Position numbers and translations under genes: made by a program | Source: Rhodovastum sp963714255 | Lineage (GTDB): Bacteria; Pseudomonadota; Alphaproteobacteria; Acetobacterales; Acetobacteraceae | DNA length: 64,000 nt | Direction of reading: 5' to 3' | Assembly (NCBI GenBank): GCA_963714255.1 | Contig: CAVQNU010000031.1 | Location: 123,684 to 187,683 of the forward strand | Shown: one piece after another, positions 1 to 8,990 of the stretch | Numbering within the stretch: position 1 is the first letter of the stretch | Layout: every line of letters begins with the position of its first letter | Notes under the pieces: generated by a model | The model's database searches: none | What the model was told of the DNA's origin: nothing | What the model saw: the letters and a program-made list of their open reading frames with translations, nothing else

Positions 1-1
1 C

Positions 2-949
2 GGCCTTGTCCCGTGGTGGATTTTCCGCCGCAACCGCCGGGTGCCGGGCACGCGGCTGCGCGACTATTTTTCCCTATTCGCCCTGCGCCGGGCCGGGGCG
101 GACGCGACCGTGGCGGAAGCGCTCGATACCGACGGCGCGCTCTACAAGCGGCTGCTGGAGCCGCTGGCCATTGCCGCGCTGAACACGCCGCCGGACGTGG
201 CGCTCGCGCGGCTGCTGCGCCGGGTGGTGGACCAGACCCTGCTGAAAGGCGGGCAGGCCTGCATTCCGTGCATTCCGCGTGAGGGTCTTTCCGAAAGTTT
301 CATCGATCCCGCGCTGGCTTTTCTGGCATCGCGGGGCGGGAAGCTGATCACCTCCTGCCGGGTGACCGCATTGCATCGGAACGGGCAAAAAATGACGGCG
401 CTGGAAACCACCGACGGCCCGATGCCGGTCGGGCCAGACGAGGCAGTGGTGCTGGCCGCGCCGCCCTGGGCGGCCGAGGAACTGGTGCCGGGGCTGGTCG
501 CGCCGGACGCGTTCCAGGCCATCGTCAACCTGCATTTCCGCACCACAGCCGATCCAGGCGCGGCCGGGTTCCTCGGCGTGCTGGGCGGCACGGCGGAATG
601 GATTTTCGTCCGGTCCGGCATCGTTTCGGTCACCATCAGCGCCGCCAACCGCATCGCCGATCTCCCGGCCGAGGAACTCGCCGCGCGCGTCTGGCCGGAT
701 GTGCGCGCGGCGCTGCGGCTCGGCGAGGCCATGCCGCCGGTGCGGGTGGTGAAGGAACGCCGCGCCACCTTCGCCGCAACGGCCGCGCAGGAGCGGCGGC
801 GGCCCGGGCCGCGCTGGCCGGCGGAAACGTGCGGCGTTCAAAACCTTGTGCTTGCCGGCGATTGGACCAGCACAGGCTTGCCCGCCACGATCGAAGGTGC
901 GATCAAGTCCGGCTACGCCGCCGCTGCCGCGATCCTGGCCGGCGCCTGA
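2..949 (+). CDS. hpnE: Hydroxysqualene dehydroxylase HpnE, 5' end outside window
   Basis: FAD-dependent amine-oxidase-like enzyme of the HpnC-D-E route, which makes squalene for hopanoids by removing the hydroxyl of hydroxysqualene. The reading frame is open from base 2 and already reads PWWIFRRNRRVPGTRLRDY, so the true start and the N-terminal FAD-binding GxGxxG segment lie upstream. The C-terminus has the usual flavin-binding end, with LVLAGDWTSTGLPATIEGA followed by IKSGYAAA. It stops 21 bases before shc, so the two are probably co-transcribed. The identification rests on the C-terminal motif and on the shc-hpnG-hpnH context. Confidence 0.88.
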   Translation, partial: GLVPWWIFRRNRRVPGTRLRDYFSLFALRRAGADATVAEALDTDGALYKRLLEPLAIAALNTPPDVALARLLRRVVDQTLLKGGQACIPCIPREGLSESFIDPALAFLASRGGKLITSCRVTALHRNGQKMTALETTDGPMPVGPDEAVVLAAPPWAAEELVPGLVAPDAFQAIVNLHFRTTADPGAAGFLGVLGGTAEWIFVRSGIVSVTISAANRIADLPAEELAARVWPDVRAALRLGEAMPPVRVVKERRATFAATAAQERRRPGPRWPAETCGVQNLVLAGDWTSTGLPATIEGAIKSGYAAAAAILAGA

Positions 950-970
950 CCGGGAACGAGGTCCGCTGCC

Positions 971-2918
971 TTGCCAATAAACATTCTGCTCGCGCCCCAC
1001 CCCGCGCAGGTGGCGGATGCGGTCGACCGCGCGCGGGACGCCTTGTTGCGCCGGCAGAAGCCGGACGGGCACTGGGTGTTCGAACTCGAAGCCGACGCCA
1101 CCATCCCGGCCGAATACGTGCTGCTGGAGCATTTCCTCGATCGCGTGGACGCCGGGCTGCAGGACAAGATCGCCGTGTATCTGCGCGCCATTCAGGGCGC
1201 GCATGGCGGCTGGCCGCTGTTCTACGACGGCGCCTTCGATCTTTCGGCCAGCGTGAAAGCCTATTTCGCGCTGAAGATGATCGGCGACGATCCGGACGCG
1301 CCGCATATGGCCCGCGCGCGCGCGGCCATCCTGGCCGCCGGCGGGGCCGAGCGGACCAATGTGTTCACCCGCGCGCAACTGGCGCTGTACGGCGAGGTGC
1401 CATGGCACGCGGTGCCGTGCATGCCGGTGGAGCTGGTGCTGCTGCCGCGCTGGTTCCCGTTCCACCTGAACAAGGTTTCCTACTGGTCGCGCACGGTGAT
1501 CGTGCCGCTGGTGGTGCTGATGGCGCTGCGCCCGCGCGCCCGCAACCCGCGCGCCGTGCACATCCAGGAGTTGTTTCGCACCAAGCCCGCGCGGGTCGGC
1601 GATTGGATTCGCGGGCCGTACCGTTCGGCCTGGGGGCGGTTTTTCAAACACCTCAACGGGGTCGTGCGCGCGGTCGAGCCGTTTTTCCCCCCCGCCCTCC
1701 GCCGCCGGGCGATCGACTGGTCGGTGCACTTCGTGACCGAGCGGCTGAACGGCGAGGACGGGCTGGGCGGCATCTACCCGGCGATGGCGAACACGGTGAT
1801 GATGTTCGACGCGCTGGGCTATGCGCCCGACCATCCGCACGCCGCCATCGCCTGGGCCGCCATTCGCAAGCTGCTGGTGATCGAGCAAGACCGGGCCTAT
1901 TGCCAGCCCTGCCTGTCGCCGGTGTGGGACACCAGCCTGGCCGGGCACGCCATGGCCGAGTCGGCGGGCGGGGCCACCCAATCGGTCGCCGCCGCCAGCG
2001 CCTGGCTGCAAGGCAAGCAGGTGCTCGACGTGGTGGGCGACTGGGCGGCCTCGCGTCCGCAGGCGGTGCCGGGGGGCTGGGCGTTCCAGGTACGAGAACG
2101 CGCATTACCCGGATGTCGACGACACCGCGGCGGTGGGCCTGCTGCTGCACCGGCATCTGGCGGAAAAGGGCGACGACCCGGCGTTGGCCGAAGCGGTGCG
2201 CCGCGCGCGCGACTGGGTGGTCGGCATGCAGGGGCGCGACGGCGGCTGGGGCGCTTTCGACGCCGACAACAATCACGACTACCTCAACCACATCCCGTTC
2301 GCCGACCATGGCGCGCTGCTCGACCCCTCGACGGCGGATGTCACCGCGCGCTGCGTGGCCTTCCTCGCCCAGGCCGGCATGGCGGCCGACGATCCGGTGA
2401 TTGCGCGCGCGGTGGCCTGGCTGCGCGCCGCGCAGGAAGCGGACGGGTCCTGGTTCGGGCGCTGGGGCACCAACTACATCTACGGCACCTGGAGCGTGCT
2501 GGGGGCGCTGAACGCCGCCGGGGTGGCGCATGACGATCCGGCGATGCGGCGCGCCGTCGGGTTCCTGCTGCAAACCCAGCGCGACGACGGCGGCTGGGGC
2601 GAGGACAACGAAACCTACGCCACCGCCCCGCGCGGCCGCTACGACCGCAGCAACCCGAGCCAGACCGCCTGGGCGCTGCTGGCGCTGATGGCGGCGGGCG
2701 AGGCGGACCATCCGGCGGTGGCGCACGGCATCGCCTGGCTGGCGGCGCAGCAGAAGCCGGATGGGGAGTGGGACGAGGCGCCGTATACGGCAGTTGGGTT
2801 TCCGCGGGTGTTTTATCTGCGGTACCACGGGTACAGGTTGTTCTTTCCGCTGCTGGCATTGGCACGGTACCGGACGCTGCGGCGGAGTAATGAGCGGCGG
2901 GTGGCTTGGGGGTTTTGA
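971..2918 (+). pseudogene. shc: Squalene-hopene cyclase, interrupted by one extra base
   Basis: Cyclises squalene to hopene or hopanol at the inner membrane. The TTG start at 971 follows a GAACGAGG-like ribosome site and gives MPINILLAPHPAQVADAVDR. The first frame is good to base 2089 and the second resumes at 2091 (YENAHYPDVDDTAAVGLLL) and runs to 2918. Removing one G at 2089/2090 restores about 648 residues, the family's usual length. The catalytic acid motif DVDDTA (bases 2112-2129) lies just past the shift, and several QW-type repeats (QRDDGGWGEDNE, QKPDGEWDEAP) follow. As written only an inactive N-terminal half would be made. The intact flanks make a sequence error more likely than a dead gene. 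Confidence 0.9.
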
Positions 2919-2940
2919 GCGAGCCGTGTCGGGGCGTTGC

Positions 2941-3073
2941 CCCGAACCCCACCAGGGGGCTTTGCCCCCTGGACCCCCACCAAGGGCTTTGCCCCTGGAC
3001 CCCTTTCTTAAGTAATGGGGTCAAGGGGGCCACTGCCCCCTTGCGGGTCCAGGGCAGAGCCCTGGCCTTCCTT
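2941..3073. repeat. Palindromic interspersed repeat, copy 1 (shc-hpnG gap)
   Basis: Fills the shc-hpnG gap. It holds several small palindromes around CCCTGGACCC and GGGTCCAGGGCAGAGCCCTG and the central TTAAGTAATGGGGTCAAGG shared with other copies in the window. It ends two bases before the hpnG start, so it supplies the whole untranslated leader of that gene. Hairpins of this kind may attenuate transcription between shc and hpnG, which is inference. Confidence 0.85.
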
Positions 3074-3075
3074 AA

Positions 3076-3696
3076 TTGACCCTCGGCATCATCACCGGCC
3101 TGACCGCCGAGGCGCGGCTGGCGCACCCACTTGGGCTGGTGCGGGCCGGCGGCGGGCGGTCGGAGGGAGCGGCAGCGGCGGCTGAGTGGCTGATCGGCCA
3201 GGGCGTGGATGGTCTGGTCAGTTTCGGGCTGGCCGGCGGGCTCGACCCGGCACTGCTTGCCGGCGATGTGGTCGTGCCGGCGCGCGTGCGCGAGGGTGAG
3301 GCCGTGCACGCCACCGACCCGCACCTGTCGGCCCGGTTCGGCGCCCCCGGCGGCACGCTGCTCGCGGGCACGGCGGTGGTGACCGCGACGGCGGAAAAGG
3401 CCCGCCTGTTTGAACAGACCGGCGCGATCGCGATCGACCTGGAAAGCGGCGCCGTCGCCCGTGTGGCCGCCCGGCATGGTGTGCCGTTCGCTGCGCTGCG
3501 GGCCATCTGCGACCCGGCCGGCCGCAGCCTGCCGCCGGCCGCTCTGGTCGCCCTGAATGGGAGCGGCGCCATCAGCCTTTTGCGCGTGCTCGGCTCGGTG
3601 GCGCGGCGCCCCGGACAGGTGCCCGCCCTGATCGCCCTCGGCCGCGATGCCGCCACCGCCCGGGCGGCACTAAAAAGATGCGTCCGCCCCGCCTGA
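3076..3696 (+). CDS. hpnG: Hopanoid-associated phosphorylase HpnG
   Basis: Nucleoside-phosphorylase-fold enzyme that removes adenine from adenosylhopane to give phosphoribosylhopane on the way to bacteriohopanetetrol. The 206-residue product has the fold's glycine-rich segments (LGIITGLTAEARL, LVSFGLAGGLDPALLAGDVV) and the base and ribose site AIDLESGAVARVAARHGVPF. The start is taken as TTG at 3076 because the family begins at LGIxTGL. No ribosome-binding site is visible, since a repeat element ends at 3073. The stop is directly adjacent to the convergent hpnH stop, with no gap. Confidence 0.85.
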   Translation: MTLGIITGLTAEARLAHPLGLVRAGGGRSEGAAAAAEWLIGQGVDGLVSFGLAGGLDPALLAGDVVVPARVREGEAVHATDPHLSARFGAPGGTLLAGTAVVTATAEKARLFEQTGAIAIDLESGAVARVAARHGVPFAALRAICDPAGRSLPPAALVALNGSGAISLLRVLGSVARRPGQVPALIALGRDAATARAALKRCVRPA

Positions 3697-4851
3697 TCAG
3701 TCGGCGACCTCGGCGACCTGCCGATCCGGCCGCGCGGGCTTGGCGGGCACCAGCCCGGCCATGGCCGCCTGCACGTGCCGGCTGAATACGTCATCGGCCG
3801 GGCGCTGGCCCTCCAGCGGGATTTCCGGCGCCATCGGCCCTTCGGTGCGCGGGCCGCGCAGCGCCAGCATCAACGGCTTCCACGGCTTGCGCACGGCATC
3901 GACCACGGCGGTCGCCTCATAGCCGGAATGCACCATGCAGTCGGCGCATTTCTCGTAGTTGCCGGTGCCGTATTTGTCCCAATCGGTGGTTTGCATCAGC
4001 TCGGCGTAGCTGGCCGCATAGCCCTCGCCGAGCAGATAGCAGGGCCGCTGCCAGCCGAACACGTTGCGCGTCGGCTTGCCCCAGGGCGTGCACTGGTAAC
4101 GCTGGTTGCCGGCCAGGAAATCCAGGAATAGCGACGATTGGTTGAACTGCCAGCCACGCCCGCGCCCGGCGCGGAAAATGTCGCGGAACAATTGCTTGGA
4201 GGTCTGCCGCTTGAGGAAATGCGTACGGTCCGGCGCGCGTTCATAAGCATAACCCGGCGAGATCATGACCCCGTCGATGCCAAGCGCGGTCACCTCGTCG
4301 AGGAACGCGGCCACCCGCCCGGCCTGCGCGCCATCGAACAGGGTGGTATTGATGCACACCCGGAAGCCGCGGGCTTTAGCCGCCACAAGGGCCGACACCG
4401 CACGGTCATAGACGCCCTCCTGGCTGACCGCCTGGTCGTGCATCGCGCGGTCGCCGTCGAGATGCACGTCCCAGGCGAAGTTGCGGTGCGGCCTGTAGAG
4501 ATCGAGCTTTTTCTCCAGCAGCAGCGCATTGGTGCACAGATAGACGAACTTGCCGCGCGCCAGGATCTGTTCGACGATCTCCGGCAGTTCCTTGTGCAGC
4601 AGCGGCTCCCCGCCAGCGATGGCCACCACCGGCGCGCCGCATTCGTCCACCGCATCCAGGCATTCCTGCACCGACAGGCGCTGATTCAGGATCTCGGCCG
4701 GGTAATCGATCTTGCCGCAGCCCGCGCAGGCCAGGTTGCAACGGAACAGCGGCTCCAGCATGAGCACGAGCGGATAGCGCCGGCGGCCGAGCAGGTGCTG
4801 CTTCACCACATAGGCGCCCACGCGGAGGATCTGGTTCACCGGAACGGCCAC
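3697..4851 (-). CDS. hpnH: Adenosyl-hopene transferase HpnH (radical SAM)
   Basis: Radical SAM enzyme that joins the adenosyl group to hopene, the first step of hopanoid side-chain extension. The 384-residue protein starts at a GTG (4851) preceded by AGGAGAGGTGCC and reads MAVPVNQILRVGAYVVKQHL. A longer in-frame extension exists upstream but is not family-like. The FeS motif CNLACAGC (CxxxCxxC) is near residue 40, followed by the SAM-binding AIAGGEPLLH. The C-terminal region has the family's cysteine pattern (YQCTPWG, YEKCADCMVHSG). It is convergent to hpnG, whereas hpnG and hpnH are collinear in many hopanoid clusters, and divergent from a TetR gene. Confidence 0.93.
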   Translation of the reverse strand: MAVPVNQILRVGAYVVKQHLLGRRRYPLVLMLEPLFRCNLACAGCGKIDYPAEILNQRLSVQECLDAVDECGAPVVAIAGGEPLLHKELPEIVEQILARGKFVYLCTNALLLEKKLDLYRPHRNFAWDVHLDGDRAMHDQAVSQEGVYDRAVSALVAAKARGFRVCINTTLFDGAQAGRVAAFLDEVTALGIDGVMISPGYAYERAPDRTHFLKRQTSKQLFRDIFRAGRGRGWQFNQSSLFLDFLAGNQRYQCTPWGKPTRNVFGWQRPCYLLGEGYAASYAELMQTTDWDKYGTGNYEKCADCMVHSGYEATAVVDAVRKPWKPLMLALRGPRTEGPMAPEIPLEGQRPADDVFSRHVQAAMAGLVPAKPARPDRQVAEVAD

Positions 4852-4966
4852 GGCACCTCTCCTTTGTGCTCTGCACCATACGAACACGACGTCGCGTTCG
4901 CGTCTTGCCCCAGGCGTCGCGGCTGTGTCAATTGTCGCGTGTGCACAACTTCGGTACATCGGTGGG
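4852..4966. promoter_or_regulatory. Divergent hpnH / tetR control region
   Basis: This 115-base gap carries the promoters of two divergent genes. It contains the palindrome TGTGCACA (4940-4947), a plausible half or core of a TetR-type operator, and TTGACA on the minus strand (4926-4931) that could be a -35 box for hpnH, although no good -10 follows. The assignment comes from layout; the sites themselves are weak. Confidence 0.3.
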
Positions 4967-5590
4967 ATGAACAGCGACGCGCCGCGGCGCCGCAGCCCCG
5001 TGCAGGAACGCAGCCAGGGAACCGTGCAACGGGTGCTGGCGGCCGCCTCGTCGCTGCTGGCCGGCGGCGCGCCAGTGGAAGCGCTGACCACCGCGCAGAT
5101 CGCCGCAGCGGCCGGCCTGTCGGTCGGCGCCCTGTACCGCTTTTTTCCGGACAAGCAGGCGATCGTCGACGCCATCGCGGTACGTCACATGGATTTGTTC
5201 CAGGACCGCCTGACCGGCATCATCATGGCCGCTCTGCCGGCATCCGCGCCCGCCTTCCTCGGCACGGTGATCGACGCCTTCGTTGCCTATCTCGAGGCGA
5301 ACCCCGACTTTCGCATCCTCGCCTTCGGGGTCGGCGGCAGCGGCCGCTACGTCAGCCGCGGCACGCGCGACGACTATGCCGGGGTGCGGGTGGCCGCGAC
5401 CATCCAGGACTTCGTGGCCGAAGCGTACGGCATCGAAACATCGGACAGCTTCGTTCTGCGTCTGCGCATCGCCACCGAAATTGGCGACCGGTTGCTGGCC
5501 TTCGCGTTCGAACAGGCCGACGCGGCCGAACGCGGGCGAATTATCGCCGAAGCCAAGTACTTGCTTGGAGATTATTTGTTCGGGCGGTAA
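4967..5590 (+). CDS. TetR-family transcriptional regulator
   Basis: DNA-binding repressor with an N-terminal helix-turn-helix (residues about 30-65: TTAQIAAAAGLSVGALYRFF, then PDKQAIVDAI) and a helical ligand-binding C-terminal domain. The ATG at 4967 with GGTGGG upstream gives 207 residues, the usual TetR length. An upstream in-frame extension of 14 residues is less likely. It is divergent from hpnH, so control of hpnH or of itself is the obvious hypothesis. The ligand is unknown. Confidence 0.88.
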   Translation: MNSDAPRRRSPVQERSQGTVQRVLAAASSLLAGGAPVEALTTAQIAAAAGLSVGALYRFFPDKQAIVDAIAVRHMDLFQDRLTGIIMAALPASAPAFLGTVIDAFVAYLEANPDFRILAFGVGGSGRYVSRGTRDDYAGVRVAATIQDFVAEAYGIETSDSFVLRLRIATEIGDRLLAFAFEQADAAERGRIIAEAKYLLGDYLFGR

Positions 5591-5704
5591 GCTCGTAAGG
5601 TCCCGTCTGCCCTCGCCGCCGTGCGCAGACCAGCCCCGACGCAACGGCCAATGGCCGTCCGGTATTCACGACACAAGCGGAACCCATTACCTCAGCAGAA
5701 AAAC

Positions 5705-5745
5705 GCGGCTCCCGGACCACAGGCTCCGGGAAGCCGCACTTTTTG
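5705..5745. terminator. Bidirectional intrinsic terminator (tetR / marR)
   Basis: A strong stem GCGGCT-CCCGGA pairs with TCCGGG-AAGCCGC around a short loop (5705-5737). Read on the plus strand it is followed by CACTTTTTG, and on the minus strand by GTTTTTCTG, so it can end both convergent transcripts, tetR from the left and the MarR gene from the right. Confidence 0.8.
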
Positions 5746-5747
5746 CC

Positions 5748-6146
5748 TCAGCCGTTGGCAACCTTGCGCGAGGACGCGCCGGCCTCGCCGCCGCCGGATT
5801 TCTTGGCGGCATTGGCAGCTTCGGTCATGATACCGCGCAGGTCGCGCAGGAAGGCCGTGCCCTTGAGGGTACGCTGCACAAGCACGCTGCGGCGGTCCAT
5901 CGGGTCCACCTTGCGCCTGGCCAGATCGAGCTCCCCCAGCCGGTCCAGCGCCCTGGTGATCGCTGGCTTGGAGACGTTGAGGTCCGCGGCCAGACCGCGC
6001 ACGGTATGGGCCCCGTCCTGCAGGTAGCAGGTCAGGAAAACGCCGAGCTGGCGGGCGGACAGGTCCGGCCCGTCACGCCGCACAAGTGCCACCACTGTGT
6101 CCCGCAGAATACCGACCAGATGGTCGGTCGATGGCGATGTTGCCAT
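5748..6146 (-). CDS. MarR-like winged-helix regulator
   Basis: A 132-residue winged-helix protein. The DNA-recognition region reads TVRGLAADLNVSKPAITRAL, then DRLGELDLARRKVDPMDRRS, which is the classic MarR recognition helix and wing. The start at 6146 is preceded by AAAGGACC at good spacing, and the longer upstream frame is not family-like. The C-terminal tail is lysine- and glycine-rich (AAKKSGGGEAGASSRK). No target can be inferred from the neighbours. Confidence 0.8.
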   Translation of the reverse strand: MATSPSTDHLVGILRDTVVALVRRDGPDLSARQLGVFLTCYLQDGAHTVRGLAADLNVSKPAITRALDRLGELDLARRKVDPMDRRSVLVQRTLKGTAFLRDLRGIMTEAANAAKKSGGGEAGASSRKVANG

Positions 6147-6310
6147 TGTATTGGTCCTTTCACTTTCCCCGGCGGGGTACGCCGCCTTGTTGTTAACCGT
6201 CTTGCCGGCCCTGCTATCGCCGTCCGGAACGCCGCACGCCCGATTCGGGACGCATCCCGTTCCCAGTATCAATGAGGATACGTCCACGGATCATTGTAGG
6301 GTAGTCGAGA

Positions 6311-7756
6311 TCACGTTACCGGCATGTTTCGGTCACCTCTCATTACGATCACTTTATCAATGATCGCTGAAGACACCGAACGTATGGTCTGCGCCTCCCC
6401 ACCTTTGGGCCGGCCGGGACGCGCCGTGTCGTTCCACGCGTACATGTCGATATGGACCCAGGCCGTGCCCGGCGCAAGAAACCGGCGCATGAACAGCCCA
6501 GCAACGACCGCGCCAGCGAACGGGCGCGACGAGATATTGCTGAGATCGGCGACCGTGCTGTCGAGCCAGCGATCATACCCATCCCACAACGGCAGCCGCC
6601 ACATCGGGTCGTGGCAGGCCATCCCTTCGCGCAGAAAACGCTCGGCCCAGTCATCGTCGGTGGCGAACAATGCCGGCAGGTCGGGACCCACGGCCACCCG
6701 CGCAGCGCCGGTCAGGGTGGCGCAGTCCAGCAACAGGTCGGGATGTTCGTCAGATGCCTCGGCCAGCAGGTCGCAGAGCACCAGCCGTCCTTCGGCATCG
6801 GTATTGCCAATTTCCACCGTCAGACCGCGTCGCGTCCGCACCACGTCGAGCGGCCGCATCGCCCGGCCCGACACGCTGTTCTCGACGCAGCCAAGTCGCA
6901 CCGCGAGGCGAACCGGCAGATCCGCCTCCATCAGAATGCGGGCAATGCCGAGCACGTTGGCGGCACCGCCCATGTCCTTTTTCATGCGTAACATGCCGGC
7001 CGACGGCTTGAGGTCGTAGCCGCCGGAATCGAAGCACACCCCTTTGCCGCATAACGACACCAGCGGCGAACGGTCGGTCGCGTCGCTGCCGCGCCAGGTA
7101 AAGCCGGCCACCACCGGCGCGCGCTCGGAGCCGCGCCCGACCGCGGCGATCGTGGGGTAAGCGGACGCCAGCGCCTCGCCCTCGATGCGGAACGCCGTGG
7201 CGCCGTGGCGGGTGCCGAGTGCGACCGCCGCCTCGGCGAGTTCGGACGGGCCGAGCTGGTTCGCCGGCGCATTCACAAGGTCGCGCACCATCCATGCCGC
7301 GGCCGCTTCGGACAAGGCCCGAAGCTGACCCGATACGGCAAGCGTTGCCGGTTCGTGGCGGACCAGCTTCAGCCGGTCATAACGATAGGCGCCGAGCAGA
7401 AAGCCGAGGGTTGCGCCGGCAGGATCGAAGTCGCCCGGCGCGATCCGCCAGGCCGTGCCCGCCGGCAGCTTGTTCGCCAGGTCGCCAAAAGCGAAGGGCG
7501 AGCGGTCGGCACCCAGCCCGAGAACCGCCCCGGCAACGCCCCCCTCGCCCGGCAACAGCAGCAGTTCCTGCGCGCCGGCCGCGAACCTGGATGTCCGAAG
7601 CCAGGCAGCCTGAAACTCCGGCAGCGCAGCAACGAACGCCTCCAACCCGTCCGGCCGGATGGCGTAGACGGGGCGCGAAGGTGAATCGCCCGCGACAACG
7701 GGCAAACTCCGGTCCGGCACGGAGAAGCATCCTTCTGGGCCTGGGCGTGGCTGCAT
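6311..7756 (-). CDS. Leucyl aminopeptidase family protein (M17)
   Basis: Cytosolic di-zinc aminopeptidase that removes N-terminal residues from peptides. The C-terminal catalytic domain shows the metal and substrate motifs CGKGVCFDSGGYDLKPS, KKDMGGAANV and the family signature NTDAEGRL, so Lys, Asp and Glu ligands are all present. At 481 residues the length fits. The last 25 or so residues after GRPKGGEAQTIR differ from the usual family ending, which may be natural or a small indel near the stop. It is probably a single-gene unit. Confidence 0.87.
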   Translation of the reverse strand: MQPRPGPEGCFSVPDRSLPVVAGDSPSRPVYAIRPDGLEAFVAALPEFQAAWLRTSRFAAGAQELLLLPGEGGVAGAVLGLGADRSPFAFGDLANKLPAGTAWRIAPGDFDPAGATLGFLLGAYRYDRLKLVRHEPATLAVSGQLRALSEAAAAWMVRDLVNAPANQLGPSELAEAAVALGTRHGATAFRIEGEALASAYPTIAAVGRGSERAPVVAGFTWRGSDATDRSPLVSLCGKGVCFDSGGYDLKPSAGMLRMKKDMGGAANVLGIARILMEADLPVRLAVRLGCVENSVSGRAMRPLDVVRTRRGLTVEIGNTDAEGRLVLCDLLAEASDEHPDLLLDCATLTGAARVAVGPDLPALFATDDDWAERFLREGMACHDPMWRLPLWDGYDRWLDSTVADLSNISSRPFAGAVVAGLFMRRFLAPGTAWVHIDMYAWNDTARPGRPKGGEAQTIRSVSSAIIDKVIVMRGDRNMPVT

Positions 7757-7866
7757 CGGTCACGCAACGTTGAGCAACACATGGCACCGCCACGTCGTTG
7801 CCACAACCCCGAGCCCGGCCCGATGAAGGTAAAATCGGCGCGGAATCGCCCCCGAAACTGTTGCGA

Positions 7867-8535
7867 TCAGGCGGCTGCAGAGACGGAAACAAAGGCGGCG
7901 TGCAAGGCGGTTGCGTGCAAACCGGCGGCTATTAGTACCATCGCATGCCAAACAGCCGTGTGGTATTTTAATTCGTGGCGCGTATAAATCAGCGCTCCCA
8001 ACGAATACACCAGCCCCCCACCCACCAGCAGGGCCAGCAACTCGGTCGGCAGCCGCTCGATCAGCGGGCGGATCATAACCAGGATCGCCCAGCCCATGCC
8101 GAGATAGAGCGCCAGCGACAACCGCTCGAAACGGCGCGGAAAGGCCAGCGTCAGCGCGATGCCGATCGCCGCCAGCGCCCATATGACGACGCACAGCCCG
8201 ACGCCGGCGGGCGCTTCCAGCACGTTCAGCGCGTATGGCGTATAACTGCCGGCGATCATAACGAAGATCATCGCGTGGTCGGCGCGGCGCAGCAGTTCCT
8301 TGGACCGGCCTGGCCGGGACAGATGATAGGCGGCGGACGCGACCAGCATGCCGATCAGCCCGGCGGCATAGACCGACATCGACGCAATCAGGCGGCCGCT
8401 TTCGCTGCGGCAGACCTCCGTCAACAGCCAGGCCGCCACAACCACCCCGGCGGGCACGCCTATCAGGTGCACGCCATTGTCAAGCCGCTGCTCGGCACGG
8501 CTGTAGGCCGGAAAACAGGACTGTATCAGCGTCAT
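7867..8535 (-). CDS. TrhA/hemolysin III family membrane protein (PAQR)
   Basis: Integral membrane protein of 222 residues with about seven hydrophobic helices. It carries family histidines in SAAYHLSRPG, in the RRADHAMIFVMIAGSYTPY segment and near the C-terminus in YHTAVWHAMVLIAAGLHAT. In other bacteria this PAQR family affects membrane fluidity; haemolysin activity is not implied. It stands alone between M17 and a small conserved gene. Confidence 0.88.
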   Translation of the reverse strand: MTLIQSCFPAYSRAEQRLDNGVHLIGVPAGVVVAAWLLTEVCRSESGRLIASMSVYAAGLIGMLVASAAYHLSRPGRSKELLRRADHAMIFVMIAGSYTPYALNVLEAPAGVGLCVVIWALAAIGIALTLAFPRRFERLSLALYLGMGWAILVMIRPLIERLPTELLALLVGGGLVYSLGALIYTRHELKYHTAVWHAMVLIAAGLHATALHAAFVSVSAAA

Positions 8536-8657
8536 GAGGCAGCACCCGGCAATTCGGCCGCAGGCATCGAGCGCAGCGGGTCACCCATCCTTGCAGGAAC
8601 GCCGCGGAGCAGCGAGCGGCGGAGGGCTATCTGCCGCGAACGTATCCGTCCGCTTTT

Positions 8658-8901
8658 CTACCGGCGTGCCTTGGCGACGGCCGCAGGAGGCGGCGACCAG
8701 GGACTGACCCCGGCCGCAAGCTGGCTTTCCCGGATGATCCGTTCGTGGCCATCGCTCACGTTCTTGACCCGGGTACTGGAACCCGGCGGCCTCCAAGGGC
8801 AATTGGCGGACGATACGGTAAGTGCCGCGCGGTACGTTGAAATCCATGGCACTCGGCAAAAAGCTGACTTCCTGACCAACCGTGAATTTGTGGCGGGGCA
8901 T
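8658..8901 (-). pseudogene. Small conserved protein, frameshifted by one base
   Basis: Starts at 8901 with GGAGAAACC upstream and reads MPRHKFTVGQEVSFLPSAMD, then GTYRIVRQLPLE. At 8771-8773 one extra G moves the frame; deleting it joins on to RVKNVSDGHERIIRESQLA in the second frame and ends at 8658. The joined product (about 80 residues) resembles short alphaproteobacterial proteins of unknown function with the core YRVKNVxDGHERxxRE. The uncorrected frame would run on to 8581 with low-complexity sequence. No function can be given. Confidence 0.6.
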
Positions 8902-8948
8902 AGGTTTCTCCGGCAGGAGCCGGCGCCGCCGGCTGGCGGCGCCGTCGT

Positions 8949-8980
8949 TCTGCGCCGGCCAAAAACCTGGCCGGCGCAGA
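8949..8980. terminator. Hairpin downstream of cold-shock gene
   Basis: A perfect 13-bp stem, TCTGCGCCGGCCA paired with its complement 8968-8980 across a 6-base loop, lies 10 bases past the cold-shock stop. There is no U-run, so it may be a Rho-dependent or RNA-stabilising end rather than a classic terminator. Confidence 0.55.
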
Positions 8981-8990
8981 TTACGCGGGT

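Noticed and set aside
74..2011. Long minus-strand frame over hpnE and shc
   Set aside because: Shadow of the real plus-strand genes; arginine- and glycine-rich with no motif.
2941..3073. Repeats considered as a CRISPR array
   Set aside because: The copies are single, palindromic and far apart; there are no regular spacers and no cas genes.
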